From: Charina bottae
Lineage: Eukaryota > Chordata > Lepidosauria > Squamata > Charinaidae
Assembly (NCBI GenBank): GCA_023362775.1
Contig: JALMGJ010000018.1
Location: forward strand, 2,543,001 to 2,607,000
Reading direction: 5' to 3'
DNA: 64,000 nucleotides
Shown here: positions 22,371 through 34,300 of the stretch, piece by piece
Layout of the letters: every line of letters starts with the position of its first letter
Numbering within the stretch: the first letter of the stretch is position 1
Program-made: the position numbers and the translations under genes
Notes under the pieces: model-generated
The model's database searches: none
Seen by the model: the letters and a program-made list of their open reading frames with translations, nothing else
What the model was told of the DNA's origin: nothing

Positions 22371-22795
22371 GAGCTATGTATGGCTGTGAGAGTTGGACCA
22401 TAAGGAAGGCCGAGCGCCGAAGAATTGATGCTTTCGAGCTGTGGTGCTGGAGAAGACTCTTGAGAGTCCCTTGGACTGCAAGGAGGTCAAACCAGTCAAT
22501 CCTAAAGGAAATCAACCCTGACTGCTCATTGGAAGTTCAGATACTGAAGCTGAAGCTCAAATACTTTGGCCACCTAATGCGAAGAGAGGACTCACTGGAA
22601 AAGACCCTGATGCTGGGAAAGACTGAAGGCAAAAGGAGAAGGGGACGGCAGAGGGTGAGATGGTTAGATAGCATCACCGATGCAATGAACATGAACTTCC
22701 GGGAGGCAGTGGAGGACGAAGGCCTGGCGTGCTACGGTCCATGAGGTCACGAAGAGTCGGACGCGACTAAACGACTGGACAACAACCACACGTTC
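22371..22795 (+). mobile_element. Bov-B (RTE) LINE 3' end
   Basis: The translation GCESWTIRKAERRRIDAFEL through WCWRRLLRVPWTARRSNQ, LKYFGHLMRREDSLEK and RRRGRQRVRWLDSITDAMN is the C terminus of Bov-B ORF2. It ends with CACGAAGAGTCGGACGCGAC and a (AAC) tail. Bov-B is the LINE whose machinery moves the Sauria-type SINEs, which share this tail. Confidence 0.9.
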
Positions 22796-23194
22796 TGCTG
22801 TGGGAAGTCTCTCCTGTAGTTTTCTGGGCAACAGGCCTTCTTTCTGCGTATCTTCCGCTGAGAGTCCAGACCTGACCCTGCTTGGGTCTTCAAGAGGGGG
22901 CTGGTGCTGCTACCTGAATTGAACACCGGCTCTCCCCGCCAGGCGATCAACTGATGGAGCTGAGGGCCACAAGGCATGGAAAAGCCCAAGTCCAGGCTGG
23001 CTGAAGGCTCTCGGAGCTGAAGACCACCTTCTCTGGAGAACTTGGGTGGCTTCCAAAGGAATTTCGAGACCCTTCCATGGGGGGGGGGACTCTTGATGGA
23101 CTTCTCCTCTCCAGTGGCAGTGGACCTGGGCCGGCTGCCCTTAGCAGAAAATCAGGGCGCTGAACTTTGGTCACTGTCGTCCTTGGTACCCGAT
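22796..23194. other. No gene seen; proximal upstream region of the CpG island
   Basis: GC content rises towards 23.2 kb. Confidence 0.55.
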
Positions 23195-23303
23195 GAGACC
23201 GAGCTGCTGGGTTGACCCCCAAGGGGGACGCGACCCCCCTCCCCTCCCCATTTCTCCCACAGAGAGGAAAAGCAGGTGGGGAGGGGCGGCTGCGAAGATG
23301 GAG

Positions 23304-23313
23304 GCGCATGCGC
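23304..23313. promoter_or_regulatory. NRF-1-like palindrome
   Basis: GCGCATGCGC is the core of the NRF-1 binding site, common in CpG-island promoters. It lies just downstream of a GC box and of AAGATGG (23,295-23,301), a YY1-like start-site motif. Transcription may start near here; that is inference. Confidence 0.5.
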
Positions 23314-23319
23314 TGTGGC

Positions 23320-23617
23320 CGCACTGCAGGGCTCGGCGAAGCCGCCGGGCTGGGGAGCGCGCCCGCGCGCCCACACCCACTCCCCCCCCCGCGCCGGAGC
23401 CGAGCCGCGTGCCCGCGCCGAGCCGAGTCGCGCGCAGCCGAAGCGGCAGCAGCAGCGGCGAGAGTCGCGGGCAGGAGCTGCGGTGCATCCCGAACCGGCG
23501 GGCGCGGGCGGGAGCATGACAGCCGGGGAGCCGGGCAGCGGCGGTGGGAGCGCCGGCGCCTCTTCCTCCTGCAGCCGCGGCTGAGCCCAGCGCGCCGCCT
23601 CCGGCCCCAGCAGCCAG
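23320..23617 (+). other. Candidate non-coding exon 1 of WASF3
   Basis: The stretch ends with CAGCCAG followed by GTGATG (GT at 23,618-23,619), a plausible donor. If used and joined to 60,695 it would give a 5' UTR of about 325 bases. It contains an upstream ATG at 23,516 that opens a 22-codon frame closing with TGA at 23,582-23,584. The 5' limit is a guess placed just after the NRF-1 site; other donors in the island cannot be excluded. Confidence 0.38.
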
Positions 23618-24083
23618 GTGATGCGCGCGGCGTGGCCCCGGCTCTCCCCCGCGCAAGGCGGGGATCGGAAAGGGCAGCCCGGGCAGGGAGGCGGGGAGGG
23701 GGCAGCCTGCTTGGCGCGGCGCTGCGACGGGGGGCGGCTGCGGGGGCGCCCGCCTTGGCCCCGCGCGCTGGGGCTCCGGGTGGGACCGCGGAGGGCGGCT
23801 GGGCGTCCCTGGACCGGGCGGGGACGGGGGAGCCTTCCGGAGGGGCGCTGGCTCGCCCTTTCGCGGGGGAGCGGGCTGGAGCGGCGGGTGGGGTGACGGG
23901 CGCGCTTGCCTTGCGCGAGTGGGCGGCTGCTTCGCTCGGCAAGGAGCTGCGTGTCGTTCTGGGGGGGGGGGCAGAGTGGCGGAGGGGAAAGGGGTGCCAC
24001 GGGGGATGCCAAGGAGAGAGGTGCAGGGGCACCCTTAGGATTGGGACCCCCCTCCCCGGCAGGGGCCCCGGGGGCTCCCTCAG

Positions 24084-24260
24084 AGTAACCCTGGCACCTC
24101 CCTTTGGCCTGCCGTCCGCGGAAACAGCCCCTGCCCTGCCCCCGCCCCAGCGCCCGGCCCTGCGCCTCCCTCCCTGCAGGCGGCGGGCAAACTCGGCGAG
24201 GAAGCCCGCGATGACGGCTTCCCTGCCTCCCGCACGCCCAGGCTCGGCTGCGGAGCTCAG
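24084..24260 (+). other. CpG-island block also present, reversed, inside the hAT element at 57.5 kb
   Basis: The reverse complement of this block lines up with 57,511-57,682 over nearly its whole length, at roughly 85-90 percent identity by eye with a few short gaps. It includes an acceptor-like CTCCCTGCAG (24,171-24,180) followed by an open frame whose translation (KLGEEARDDGF) is echoed in the other copy (KLGEEACDGGF). Similarity stops abruptly at both ends. The block may be an alternative first or second exon of the gene at this island, or simply intron. Confidence 0.75.
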
Positions 24261-24400
24261 CTGGGAGAGGCGGCGGGAAGGAGGGAGCGCCGCGGAGCAT
24301 GTGCAGAGGGCTCCGCTGGGCGCCCCGGCGTTCCCGGGCAGGCTACGACCCCGAGATGGGCTGGCAAGGGGGAGGAACCGCGTCTGCAGGGCTGTGATTT

Positions 24401-26469
24401 GGACCTCTCCCTCTGCCACTTGGCAGATGCCTTGGGTTGTGTGGGTGGGCGATGTGAGCGGCGGAGGAAGGCGAGCCAAAAAATTAAAAATAAATATGAT
24501 GGACAAAACACCCAGAGCTTCAGCCTCTGGGTTCATAATGTGGTTAGCTGGGAAAAGTGGGTAAATGTGTGCCCGAGAGCTTCACCCAACGACCTGGCTC
24601 TCCAAAGGCGACGGAATGTGCCTAAATCTAGCGAGGTCGTTTCTGACTTCCCCTCCCCGGATGCGCCAGACCTCTTCCAGAGGTGCTGTGGCACTGCCCC
24701 TCCCGCGGGATTCCCAACATGTCTGGAGGATCCCCCCCCACCCACCCAGCCCGGGAAAGGCTGCTTTGGACCCTCAATGGGCATTTTTTGCTGTGTGTGA
24801 AGGGGGGGCAGCCTCTCCACCTGTTGGTCACCTACCCCAAAATCCTCTTTAGATGGCATCACTGAATGGCTACTGACTCGGAGGCTGAGTTCACAGAACA
24901 TGCTAGTCTCGCTTAAATGGATCTGGGTTGCCTGTGGCTCAGCCTGGGCAGATCAACATGGAAGAGTTTTTTGCTACTATTATTTTGTTACCCGGGTTTT
25001 AGGATTTAGGGTGTTGTTGGGACCCGACTCATGAGTTGGCAGATTTGGTCTCCTCGGAATGCATTTTCTTCCCTGCCGTCGCTGCAGACTGATTCCCCTG
25101 GGAGGTTTGGCGCCAGGTCTTGGGAATCCGGTCACACTTGCTTCCTTGGCCAGCCGGGTGAAGAAACCAGAAGACCCAGCGTGGGAAAGGGAGGGAAAGG
25201 AGACATTCTCTCTCAGCAGTTTGAAGAGCAGGGCCTTCTTCGCTTCTGGGGGGGTCGTGCATTTTCCCACCAGATTCCCCTTTGGGTCTCGGGTTCAAAT
25301 GCAGTCCTGCTAGATAGGAATGTTAGTGAAATGTTTCTCCAGGGTTTCTCCTGTGCCCCCGCACCTCCACCTCCACACCCATGGTGGTGGCGGGGACCAT
25401 CTTGAGCTTGTTTCTGGCCCCCGTGTGAAAATCAGTCTGGCTGTCCTGCAAATGCACCTCCTCAGCCCAGATCTCATTTCCCTGAATTTTCTGTCCTTCG
25501 CAACAGGGAAAGGGCATCCCTCAATTCTATGGAACAAGAATTCCTAGGGAGAACTTCCCTGAGGAAAAGGAGGAAAATCTCCTCAGGCTTAGAAGGGGGG
25601 AGTTCCACGCCCTCCCCCTACATCTCCGGCTTCAGGGACAGGATTTCCCTGTGGCTTTTCCATGTCCTCTTTTGGGGGAGATGGGCGGTGGCGAAATTGG
25701 ATAAATAAATTAAATAAAATGTCTTCGTGTGCAGACGCACACCCACAGACCTACTCATCGAGTGCTTCTCCCTTTCCCCATTGCTATTATGCAATCTACT
25801 GCATTTGCTATTATAATATTAATGGCAATATTATAATGTACTAAGGTACTAAAGTACTAAGTACATAATATTAATAGCAATAAATATGCTATTCCCTTCC
25901 CCAATTAACGTTACAATATGAGAATAAATGCACCTGTTGCTTCCCTGCTGTGGATCTCAAGTTGAATCTCCTGTACATCTTTTATTTGAACATAAAATTG
26001 ATCTTTAAGAAAAAAAACTAGAGGGATGGGGCTGATCGATGTCCCGTCGATCAGAGTTATTGCTACGGCTCTGATCAAGCTCGGATTCCTCCCCTTCCCC
26101 CCAATCCTGTGGGTACCTTAAAGTATAAGCAGAAGTATTGTTAAATATTAGTCATCATGGTTACCTCTGGGATCAGAAGTACTGCTGGCTAGAGAAATCC
26201 TCCTACCAGTTCTCATTCAGCAGGATAAAATAGAATTGGCTGGAGGAATTCTCTCCAAGGAGAAGAGAGGCGGAGTGACGTTCTCCTGGGTGGAGAGTGG
26301 CATTGGTGCACTTGCTTGGGGACAAGGTGGCCAACGGGGTGGGGGTGGGGTGGGGGGTCTGCATGTGAGGGTCCTCTCTTGCGTTACACGATCTTCTCTG
26401 CTGTGGTCCGGACCTTTCCTGGCTTCCCACATCCTCACCCCCTTCTTCTCTTTCAGGAGAAGCAGGGCC
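24401..26469. other. No gene seen
   Basis: Probably the start of WASF3 intron 1; apparently unique, a good place for intronic enhancers. Confidence 0.55.
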
Positions 26470-26850
26470 AGAACAATAGACCTTGACCTTTATTGTCCAT
26501 CATGACTTTGGTCAGTTGAAACTTTTAAAGAAGAGGTTCAGGGCACATGCAGTCTTCCCGACTCAGGCTACTGACAGCATACGGTCCGTTGTCGCGCATT
26601 TTGCCCCGGGTGCTCCAAGGTCCAGCTTCACCCCATAGGTGCAGGGCCAGGGCGTCAGTGGAGCCCCGTGCATATGCTTGTTTTGTGCTGCGAGACAGTT
26701 TGCGAGGGGGCTCGGCCGTTTTTAATTATATATTGCCTTACGGCTTTTATGTTGTGTTATTTTATGCGTCGGTTTTATTCGCTGCCTAGAGTTATTTGCT
26801 CAAGATGAGCAGCCTTGCAAATTCTGAAGTCAACAAATGCAAAAGATGCT
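26470..26850 (+). repeat. Possible old CR1 3' end
   Basis: Blocks such as CGGTTTTATTCGCTGCCTAG and AGATGAGCAGCC recall the CR1 3' UTR but are badly worn. Confidence 0.3.
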
Positions 26851-27193
26851 CATCGGTGCAGGCTTGGGTTTCTAATCTAGAAATTGCTTTACAAACCAAC
26901 ATACGGTTGCGTGGAACCTACCAACTCAGAGATACAGGCAGTGTCCTGACACACACCTAAGTTCCCTGCCTTCCATTCTCTAAAGTCCAAGAGACGCCAC
27001 AGGTGACAGCTCTTCCCGGGGGCATTTTCAATAATCTGATCATGCAGGAGATATACTGCCCTTCAGAAACCCCTGGAGAATTTCTCTTGTTCATGGAAAC
27101 ATTCAGATAAATTCTCTGCCCAGAAACTGGATGGAGAATTTTGTGAAGCTGTTCATGTCTGGTTCTAATCAAAGTCGTTATTTCCTCTGAATA

Positions 27194-27473
27194 CAGTAAA
27201 CCCTTGATCTCAGTTTAAGCAGAGTTTGGACGCAACAGAGCACTCTGTCCGTATACTGCATGTTCTCTGTGTGCATAAAAATCTCATTTATAAATGTGTA
27301 AAATGCATAAAATGCACACATACATAAAATCTCATTCACATTTTATACATGCATAAAATGCAAAAAATACATTTAATTATGCCTATGTAAAATACCATTT
27401 GGATTTAACGGACATTCTGATTTAATGGACATCCTCAGTAGTCTGCTAAATTGAAGGCTTACAGTATAAGCTT
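27194..27473. mobile_element. Possible Tigger/pogo-like MITE remnant
   Basis: Left end TACAGTAAACCCTTGATCTC and the reversed right end TACTGTAAGCCTTCAATTTA are similar inverted ends with TA flanks; the inside has TTTAACGGACATTCTGATTT-type repeats. Confidence 0.5.
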
Positions 27474-27928
27474 CTGAGAAATTACGAGGGGGGCACTATT
27501 GCCTCCTTCCTGCCATCTGGGTTCCCCCAAGAGATCTAACTGGCTACTGTAGAAACATAGTGCTGGGTGAGAAGGGCGGTAGACTTGGTCCAGTCTAATT
27601 CTTCTTTAGTCATCAATCTCCAACAGCATTTAGGTGCTTGGAGAGGGGAGGCAATTGTTTTATACTGAAGAGGGCAACTGATGTGTGAAAGTTGATGAAC
27701 TGTGCTCTCACCCCAGATCATCGGCTCTGCTCCCATATAAGTGAATGGACACGCTTGCTCTGTTCACTTGCACTGAACACAATTCAGGCCTACAAAGGGG
27801 AGGTGTTATCTTTGTCCTGCAAACATTTCATCAAGCCAGCATCTTCTCCATCAGCTGCAATGGAGCACATTTATGCCCCAATATGTCCCTTTGAGAGATT
27901 CAGCCTCTGCTGTCCTAAGGGCCTCGGG

Positions 27929-27955
27929 GTGTGTGTGTGTGTGTGTGTGTGTGTG
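27929..27955 (+). repeat. (GT)n microsatellite
   Basis: About 13 GT units. Confidence 0.9.
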
Positions 27956-28568
27956 AGAAAGAGCAGTGTGCCCCTCCTTGATGTTCTTGCGTGGTGTTGG
28001 TGCTTGATCCGTGGTGTCCTTGCTGGGATGCTACAATGTCCGCAGCCTCCTGGAGTGTCTTCGAAGTTGAGTAACCCTGCGCAAACCCTGCACTTGTTCT
28101 GTGAGATGATGAGGTAGAGCCAGGGCTGTATGGACCCCAATTTTCTGACGCCCCTCATCCCTTGGAAAACCACCTTAGTGCGATTAAGGAAACCTCTCAG
28201 ACTTCAGGAGTCCTCCTGCTGAAATTTTTCCTACCCACTGCTCGGTTGGACAGAAGGTGATACTGAAACGGCCCAGAGCAAAACCTCTGAGAGGGTTTAT
28301 GCCTTACTTTTCAGTCACCAGGAGCATTCGCTGCTTTACGGTTTCAGTGTGGCAAGGCGAAGGTGAAGGAGGGGTTCCAATCAGCAAGCCTATTGCCTCG
28401 AATAACCTTCTGAGTGGCCCTTAGAGAAGTGTTGACTTGCAGTGCCCATTTTGCATCCCTGCCCAGGTTAGATCCTGCACAAGTATCCCTAGTGCCCCAT
28501 ACTCTACTTTTGGACTGGAAGTTAAGTTGGTTAGGTCTTAAACCTGGGAAGGTGGTATGATTCATACA

Positions 28569-28892
28569 TACAGGTAGTCCTCGACTTACAATCGCAAATG
28601 GGACCGGAACGTCCGTCGCTAAACGAGGTGGTTGTTAAGTGAGTCATGCCCGATTTCACAACCTTTTTTGCTGCGGCCGTTAAGTAATCACGTGGTCATT
28701 AAGCGAATCTGGCTTCCCCCATTGACTTTGCTTGTTGGAAGCCAGCTGGGAAGGTTGCAAATGGCGATCACATGACCCCGGCACGCTGCGACAGTCGTAA
28801 GTGCGAGGACCGGCCACAAGTCACTTTTTTCAGTGCCATCGTAACTTCGAATGGTTGCTAAACAAATGGTCATAAGTTGAGGATTACCTGTA
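28569..28892. mobile_element. TA-flanked palindromic element (CAGGTAGTCCTCG type)
   Basis: CAGGTAGTCCTCGACTTACA at 28,571 and TTGAGGATTACCTG ending 28,890, with TA on both sides. Same family as 12,492-12,896. Confidence 0.85.
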
Positions 28893-29965
28893 CATCTCAC
28901 TAAGACATAATTAGACTTGTTTGATTTTGACTTAGAGGGTTTTGCAAACCTAGTACTTAATGCTTTGCAAACCCTGGTCAATGACCTTGCATGTTGTATG
29001 AACCCAGCCAGTTGTGGATTATGAAATAAACCATGGCTAAATAAACCATGGCTTAGAACAGCTCCAAGCCTAAATGTATAATTACAGAACTTACTTATGA
29101 TGGACATCGGTCCTCTCCTACACAAACAAGGAAACAGAACCTTGATCTGCTTGGTCAAATCACGGTAGGACCTACAAGCTCTTTTAGACCCAGAAGTCTT
29201 GGAGTCATTAAGTCTAACTGCTGATGATCAGGCAAAAGCCTAATTGATAAAGACGAGTGAAAGCTGCCGATCTAGAGCCAAGTAAAAGATGGTTGCATCC
29301 AGCATGCTCTCCCTAGGAGCAAAACTCAGGGCTCGAAGGAGCTGAGAATTGATACACAGAGGAGTGAAGAGGAGCAAGATGTTGGGCAGGGGAGCGAGAA
29401 GACCAAGCCCTCCCCAGTGAGCTTGTAGAGGAGTTCTGCTAGAAATAGGGAACCTTGGGATTGGCGTGACCTTTATCCGGCCTCCTGTTCAAAGCGTAAC
29501 TTTGGCAGATGGCTGTCGCTAATTTCTGCTGAAACATTTCTCATGAAAGATTGTCCCTATTTTCTGAACTATGGTTTGGCCATCAAAGAGTTAACGGGAC
29601 AGGCCGCTTCTCCTACCTAGTGCATGGCGAATAGCCCATGACCCATAGGCCGCAGCTGCCTCTGAGCAGCCACAGGCGATGCCCGAAGTAGCCGCTGAGC
29701 TTGCAAACCACCCCTGCACTGATTTCATTGGGGGGAGTCAGCCTTGTGGAGGCTTCAGGCACCCATCTCGTCTCTTAAGATTTCTCTACCCTTCCCCTCG
29801 AATTGGGTGTTTTTTTCAGAAGGCGGTCTTAAGCTGCAAATTGGGTGCTTTGTCCCGGCAGAACTTAAGGGAACCATTTTGGCCTCTCCAAACTTAGGGC
29901 TGCCATATCCGGGCAGCAGAAATCCAGACCACCACTAGAGGGCAGAAAATAATTAAAGTCTTTGG
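28893..29965. other. No gene seen
   Basis: Apparently unique. Confidence 0.6.
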
Positions 29966-30322
29966 TATCTTTCTGCTGGGGGCGTGGTGGCTCAGCAGGT
30001 AAGACACCAGGCTTGTCGATTGGAAGATCGCAAGTTCGGAGGTTCGAATCCCTAGCCCTGCGTGACGGAGTGAGCTCCCGCACTCGCCCCAGCTCTTGCC
30101 AACCTAGCAATTCAAAAGCATGCAAATGCAAGATTAATAGGTACCACTTCGGTGGGATAGTAACAGCGTTCCGTGTGCGTCATGCCGGCCACATAACCGC
30201 GGAAGCGTCTTCGGACAACGCTGGCTCTTCGGCTAACAAATGGAGATGAGCACTGGCTCCTAGAGTCGGACACGACTGCACAAATGTGCGGTCAATGTGT
30301 TACCTTTACTATCTTTCTGCTG
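29966..30322 (+). mobile_element. tRNA-derived SINE
   Basis: 29,979-30,309, flanked by exact 13-bp TATCTTTCTGCTG (29,966-29,978; 30,310-30,322). Full-length with box A, box B and the GAGTCGGACACGACT tail. Confidence 0.93.
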
Positions 30323-31314
30323 CCCTCTAGTGGTCATATCTGGTTTTGCAGTCCAGATATGGTTGTCCTATCCAAACCTCCAACTCTACAAAAAGGGTTG
30401 AAAGATTGCCCCTCCCCCCGATATCAGGACATCAGTAACCATCATCATCATCAACATCAACATCATCTGCAGCAGCAGCAAACCACTTGGATATCATAGG
30501 AATGGACAGAAACTCAACCCATCAATTGCAAAAAGTTGCATTACTTGGAATAGCATATATATTACATTACAACAATATATTTAACTATCCCAGATCCTTG
30601 GGAGGAATTCCATAGTCAAAAATACCAAATCCAGACAGAACTATCTGGTAGGTGGTGTGCAAATAACAATAATGTTTCTGGTCCCTGATGCTTAGCTGAA
30701 AGCTTTGTCCTTGAAATTTCTAGAAGTTGATTCGGATTCTGATCTGCTAAGAATAGGGTGGGGGTGGGGAAAAAGCACCATCTGCCGCATGATCTTCCTC
30801 TGAATTTAACTGAAAGTAAAAGCCTTCTCTGGGCTTCTAGCTATTGCTATTCAATAAAACCATTTATCTCTCTAGCTTCTGATAAGTGTCTCTTCAGCAA
30901 ATTGCTCTAATTCTTGATCCAAAGGTCTCTTGTTTGGTAGCTCCTGCACTTTGTGGCCTTGAGGGCCTCGAGTGACTTGTGGGTTGAGTGACAAAATAAT
31001 TTCTTTCGTCTATCCTGAATCTGTTCATGGGCTGATAGTTGGTTCTTGTGTCTGCTCCTGTATTCCCCCTTTTTTCCAATCAGTTTCTCTAGCCCTGATG
31101 TTCTCCAGAGGTGTAGAACTGCATCCCCTTTCATTTGTTACATTAGCTGGGGATAAGGGAAATTGTAGTCCAGCACACCTGGGGGACCAGATTGCATAAC
31201 GAGATCCTAGATCGGTCTTCTCCAACCTGGTGGTCTTCAGTGTTCTTGACTGCAACACCCAACAATCCCAAGAAAACAGCGCTCAAGCATTCATAATTTT
31301 AGATAGCTTTAGAG
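30323..31314. other. No gene seen
   Basis: Apparently unique, with a short CAT/CAG-rich run at 30,435-30,480. Confidence 0.6.
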
Positions 31315-31870
31315 AGACAGTTTGGTCTAGTGGTTAAGGTGCTGGTCTAGAAACCAGGAGACTGAGAGTTCTAGTCCCGCCTTAGGCATGGAAGCTGGCT
31401 GGGTGACCTTGGGCCAGTCCCTGTCTCTCAGCCCTAGGAAGGAGCCAATGGAAAACCAGGAGACTGAGAGTTCTAGTCCCGCCTTAGGCATGAAAGCCGG
31501 CTGGGTGACCTTGGGCCAGTCCCTCTCTCTCAGCCCTTGGAAGGAGCCAATGGCAAACCAGGAGACTGAGAGTTCTAGTCCCGCCTTAGGCATGAAAGCC
31601 GGCTGGGTGACCTTGGGCCAGTCCCTGTCTCTCAGCCCTAGGAAGGAGCCAATGGCAAACCAGGAGACTGAGAGTTCTAGTCCCGCCTTAGGCATGAAAG
31701 CCGGCTGGGTGACCTTGGGCCAGTCCCTCTCTCTCAGCCCAACTCACCTCACAGGGTTGTTGTTGTGGGGAAAATAGGAGGCGGAAGGAGTATTAGGTAT
31801 GTTCGCTGCCTTGAGTTATTTATAAAAATAATAAAGGCGGGATAGAAAATAAATAAAATAAAATAAAATA
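31315..31870 (+). mobile_element. CORE/MIR-like SINE with internal 102-bp tandem
   Basis: Head TTTGGTCTAGTGGTTAAGGT, core, then tail CACCTCACAGGGTTG...TAAAGGCGGGATAGAAAATA. The segment beginning AAACCAGGAGACTGAGAG starts at 31,351, 31,453, 31,555 and 31,657: nearly four copies of an exact 102-bp unit. As 102 is 34 codons, an open frame runs through by chance; it is not a gene. Confidence 0.85.
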
Positions 31871-32736
31871 AAGAGCTCCATTGTTTCTCCTTTGTTTCTT
31901 TTTTAAATCGCTGATTGCATTATTTACCATAGAAACTGCCCAAAGGGCACTGCTTTTCCTGTTTTCTACTCATTTTCTTGTCTCTGTGCCTTCCATTTGC
32001 CAGCCATCCAGATGCAGCACTCCCAAGTGCTGGCATCTGGAGCACGATCCAATCCAATCCATGGATGTGATTTAGCTTAATGTGATTAAAGTGATTTAGC
32101 ATGTGCTTAATGCTGATTTTCGGGGGACATGGAAAAAGAATCAGGACTTCATTTGTGGGATCCAAGGGATCAGCTGCCATCTTATTTTTCTAACACCTCC
32201 CCACCCACCCCCACATGGACATTCCTGCTGTTTTTGAAAGAGAGAGAGAGAGAGAGAGAAAACGTTCCTTAATATTTGGAACGTAAATTAGTTAGAGCTC
32301 TGCTGCCCAGCAATTATATTAACTTTCATCTTCTTCTCGCCCACAAGATCCAAGATTAACACGTAATGCATTGTACCCAGGTTACAGGGGGATGAAGGAT
32401 AATGATTTACTCTGTAAATATTTCACTGAAGCTGCTCACAGCATTCAAATACACCGGCTGCAAAACCGTAAAGGGTGTCTCCAGTTTTTAGTTCAGGAAA
32501 GAATTGTAGAAGGAGAGCTGTGTGAGTCTAGGATAGCAAAAAATCAGGAAGAGTCTGGGAGCACCTTTTCTGGCTAAGAAATTTTTATTTAAAAGGTGTA
32601 AGCTTTTGTGAGCTGCAGGTTGCTTCATCAGAGGCAGCTCTTGAAAGCTGCTTTTTAATAAATTGGAAGAGGTTTAGTTGAAAAAAGTGCTATCAGACTT
32701 CTGAGTTCAGGAAAAAAACATGCCTTAGTCCAATGG
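31871..32736. other. No gene seen
   Basis: Apparently unique apart from the AG run. Confidence 0.6.
32236..32262 (+). repeat. (AG)n microsatellite
   Basis: About 11 AG units. Confidence 0.85.
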
Positions 32737-32893
32737 CCTTAGTCCAGTGTTCCTCAATCTCAGCGACTTTAAGACCTGTGGACTTCAACTCCCAGAATTC
32801 CCCAGCCAACCATGGGAATGGTGGACTTCAACTTCTGGGAGTTGAAGTCCACAGGTCTTAAAGTCGCTGAGATTGAGAAACACTGCCTTAGCC
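32737..32893. mobile_element. Palindromic hAT-type MITE
   Basis: 32,745-32,885, flanked by CCTTAGTC and CCTTAGCC. The two arms pair over about 50 bp around TGGACTTCAACTCCCAGAAT. Confidence 0.88.
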
Positions 32894-32894
32894 C

Positions 32895-33240
32895 AACCGG
32901 TGCAGTCCCTGTCCCTCAGCCCTAGGAAGGAGCCAATGGCAAACCAGGAGACCGAGAGTTCTAGTCCAGCCTTAGGCACGAAAGCCGGCTGGGTGACTTT
33001 GGGCCAATTACTCTCTCTCAGCCCTAGGAAGGAGCCAATAGGAAACCAGGAGACTGAGAGTTCTAGTCTCGCCTTATGCACGAAAGCCGGCTGGGTGACG
33101 TTGGGCCAGTCACTCTCTCTCAACCCAACTCACCTCACAGGGTTGCTGTTGTGGGGAAAATAGGAGGCGGAAGGAGTATTAGGTATGTTCGCCGCCTTGA
33201 GTTATTTATAAAAATAATAAAAACGGGATAGAAAATAAAT
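32895..33240 (+). mobile_element. CORE/MIR-like SINE, headless, same 102-bp tandem
   Basis: Starts inside the core and has the 102-bp unit at 32,941 and 33,043, then the same tail as the SINE at 31.3 kb. The tRNA head is missing. Confidence 0.8.
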
Positions 33241-33292
33241 ACATACATACATACATACATACATACATACATACATACATACATACATACTA
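33237..33292 (+). repeat. (ATAC)n microsatellite
   Basis: About 14 units grown from the A-rich tail of the SINE. Confidence 0.95.
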
Positions 33293-34300
33293 TAAAGTCT
33301 TCCCCAACCTGGTCCACGTCTTTGTTTTATTTGCTTGTTTGTGTTAAAGGCTTATAATTTGCCTTTTGAATTAAATCCAACCAAAGCAAAAACATCTATG
33401 ACATGACAAACATTTAATATCAAACTTCAACATTCAAATTGGTGCCAACAACATTACAAGTATAAAATGTCTGCAAAGTTGCAGCAATGAAATGGGAACG
33501 AAACAGCAATGTGAGCCATTTGAAACAGGTGGATTTTCAAAGCCATTGTAAATGCCACAAGCAGAAGAATCCCACACATGTCCCTCGGGCGGTCTGGTGT
33601 AGGGTCCACCACCGAGTCATCCTTGGACCTCTCAGAGCAGAGGTCCTTCTGGGAAGGCCATCTCCTCTTTGCCCATTCAGCTAATCTTGTAGATGGATCA
33701 CCAAGACCCACCCAGGCTAAGGGGCATGCAGGTTTTGGGGGAGCCATGTGGTCCTTGAAAAAATCACAGCCAATCATATCTGATCCTTTGGCAGGGATTG
33801 GACCTTCTGCATATGATCTTCCACGGAGTTATGGTTGGGGAAGCGAGCAGGCCATTCAGTGGTGCCAGCAGAATCTTAAGGAGTGGGAAAAGCAACCTTA
33901 ACCATTATATATGTCTTTGCCCTGGCAGAAGATTTAGTTTTCGTTCTGACACATGAACTGAAGAGGAATCCCAAATTACAACAGGTCTCATTTCTCTTGA
34001 GTTATTTAGCAAATATATTTCCTGCCTTCCTTCCGGCCCACCCCCAAGGACTCAGGCTGGCTGCTGAAAAAGCACAAGTAAAAAAATGTAATGGAATTGT
34101 TTGAAAGGAACCAATTAGAATCCAGCCAAACACTCCTCAGCAAGAAGTACTGTAAATAACTGCACCCAGCAAATCCAAACTCAGTTCAGATACATTAGCT
34201 TCCATCTTGGTCTTGAATGTCTTTGCCTGCCTATGGAAATACATCACGTCATCTTGATCTCCCCTTAGAGCTGGGAAGGAGCATTGAAGGAGCCTTCTTC
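33293..34300. other. No gene seen
   Basis: Apparently unique; a CR1-like worn piece around 33,500-33,780 is possible but not supported. Confidence 0.5.

Larger units (their letters stand above)
23195..24400 (+). promoter_or_regulatory. CpG island, probable WASF3 promoter/exon 1 region
   Basis: About 1.2 kb is GC-rich with dense CpG, in sharp contrast to the AT-rich flanks, and it is not bounded by recognisable transposon ends. It contains a GC box (GGGGCGG near 23,283), a palindromic NRF-1-like site (GCGCATGCGC, 23,304-23,313) and a candidate donor near 23,617. WASF3 in other vertebrates has a non-coding first exon far upstream of the ATG exon, so this island 37 kb upstream on the same strand is the natural candidate. 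No direct link (spliced RNA) can be seen in the sequence. It could also drive another transcript, in either direction. Long reading frames across it on both strands are expected from GC content and are not taken as genes. Confidence 0.68.
26851..28568. other. Mostly unique sequence
   Basis: Only the Tigger-like remnant and the GT run were recognised here. Confidence 0.55.

Noticed and set aside
23193..24564. Long open frames on both strands across the CpG island (up to about 530 codons)
   Set aside because: GC-rich DNA has few stops. The translations are Pro/Ala/Arg/Gly-rich without domains, and several frames overlap on both strands.
31327..31777. Repetitive 120-130 codon frames on both strands
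   Set aside because: The 102-bp SINE tandem is a multiple of three, so any open frame repeats.
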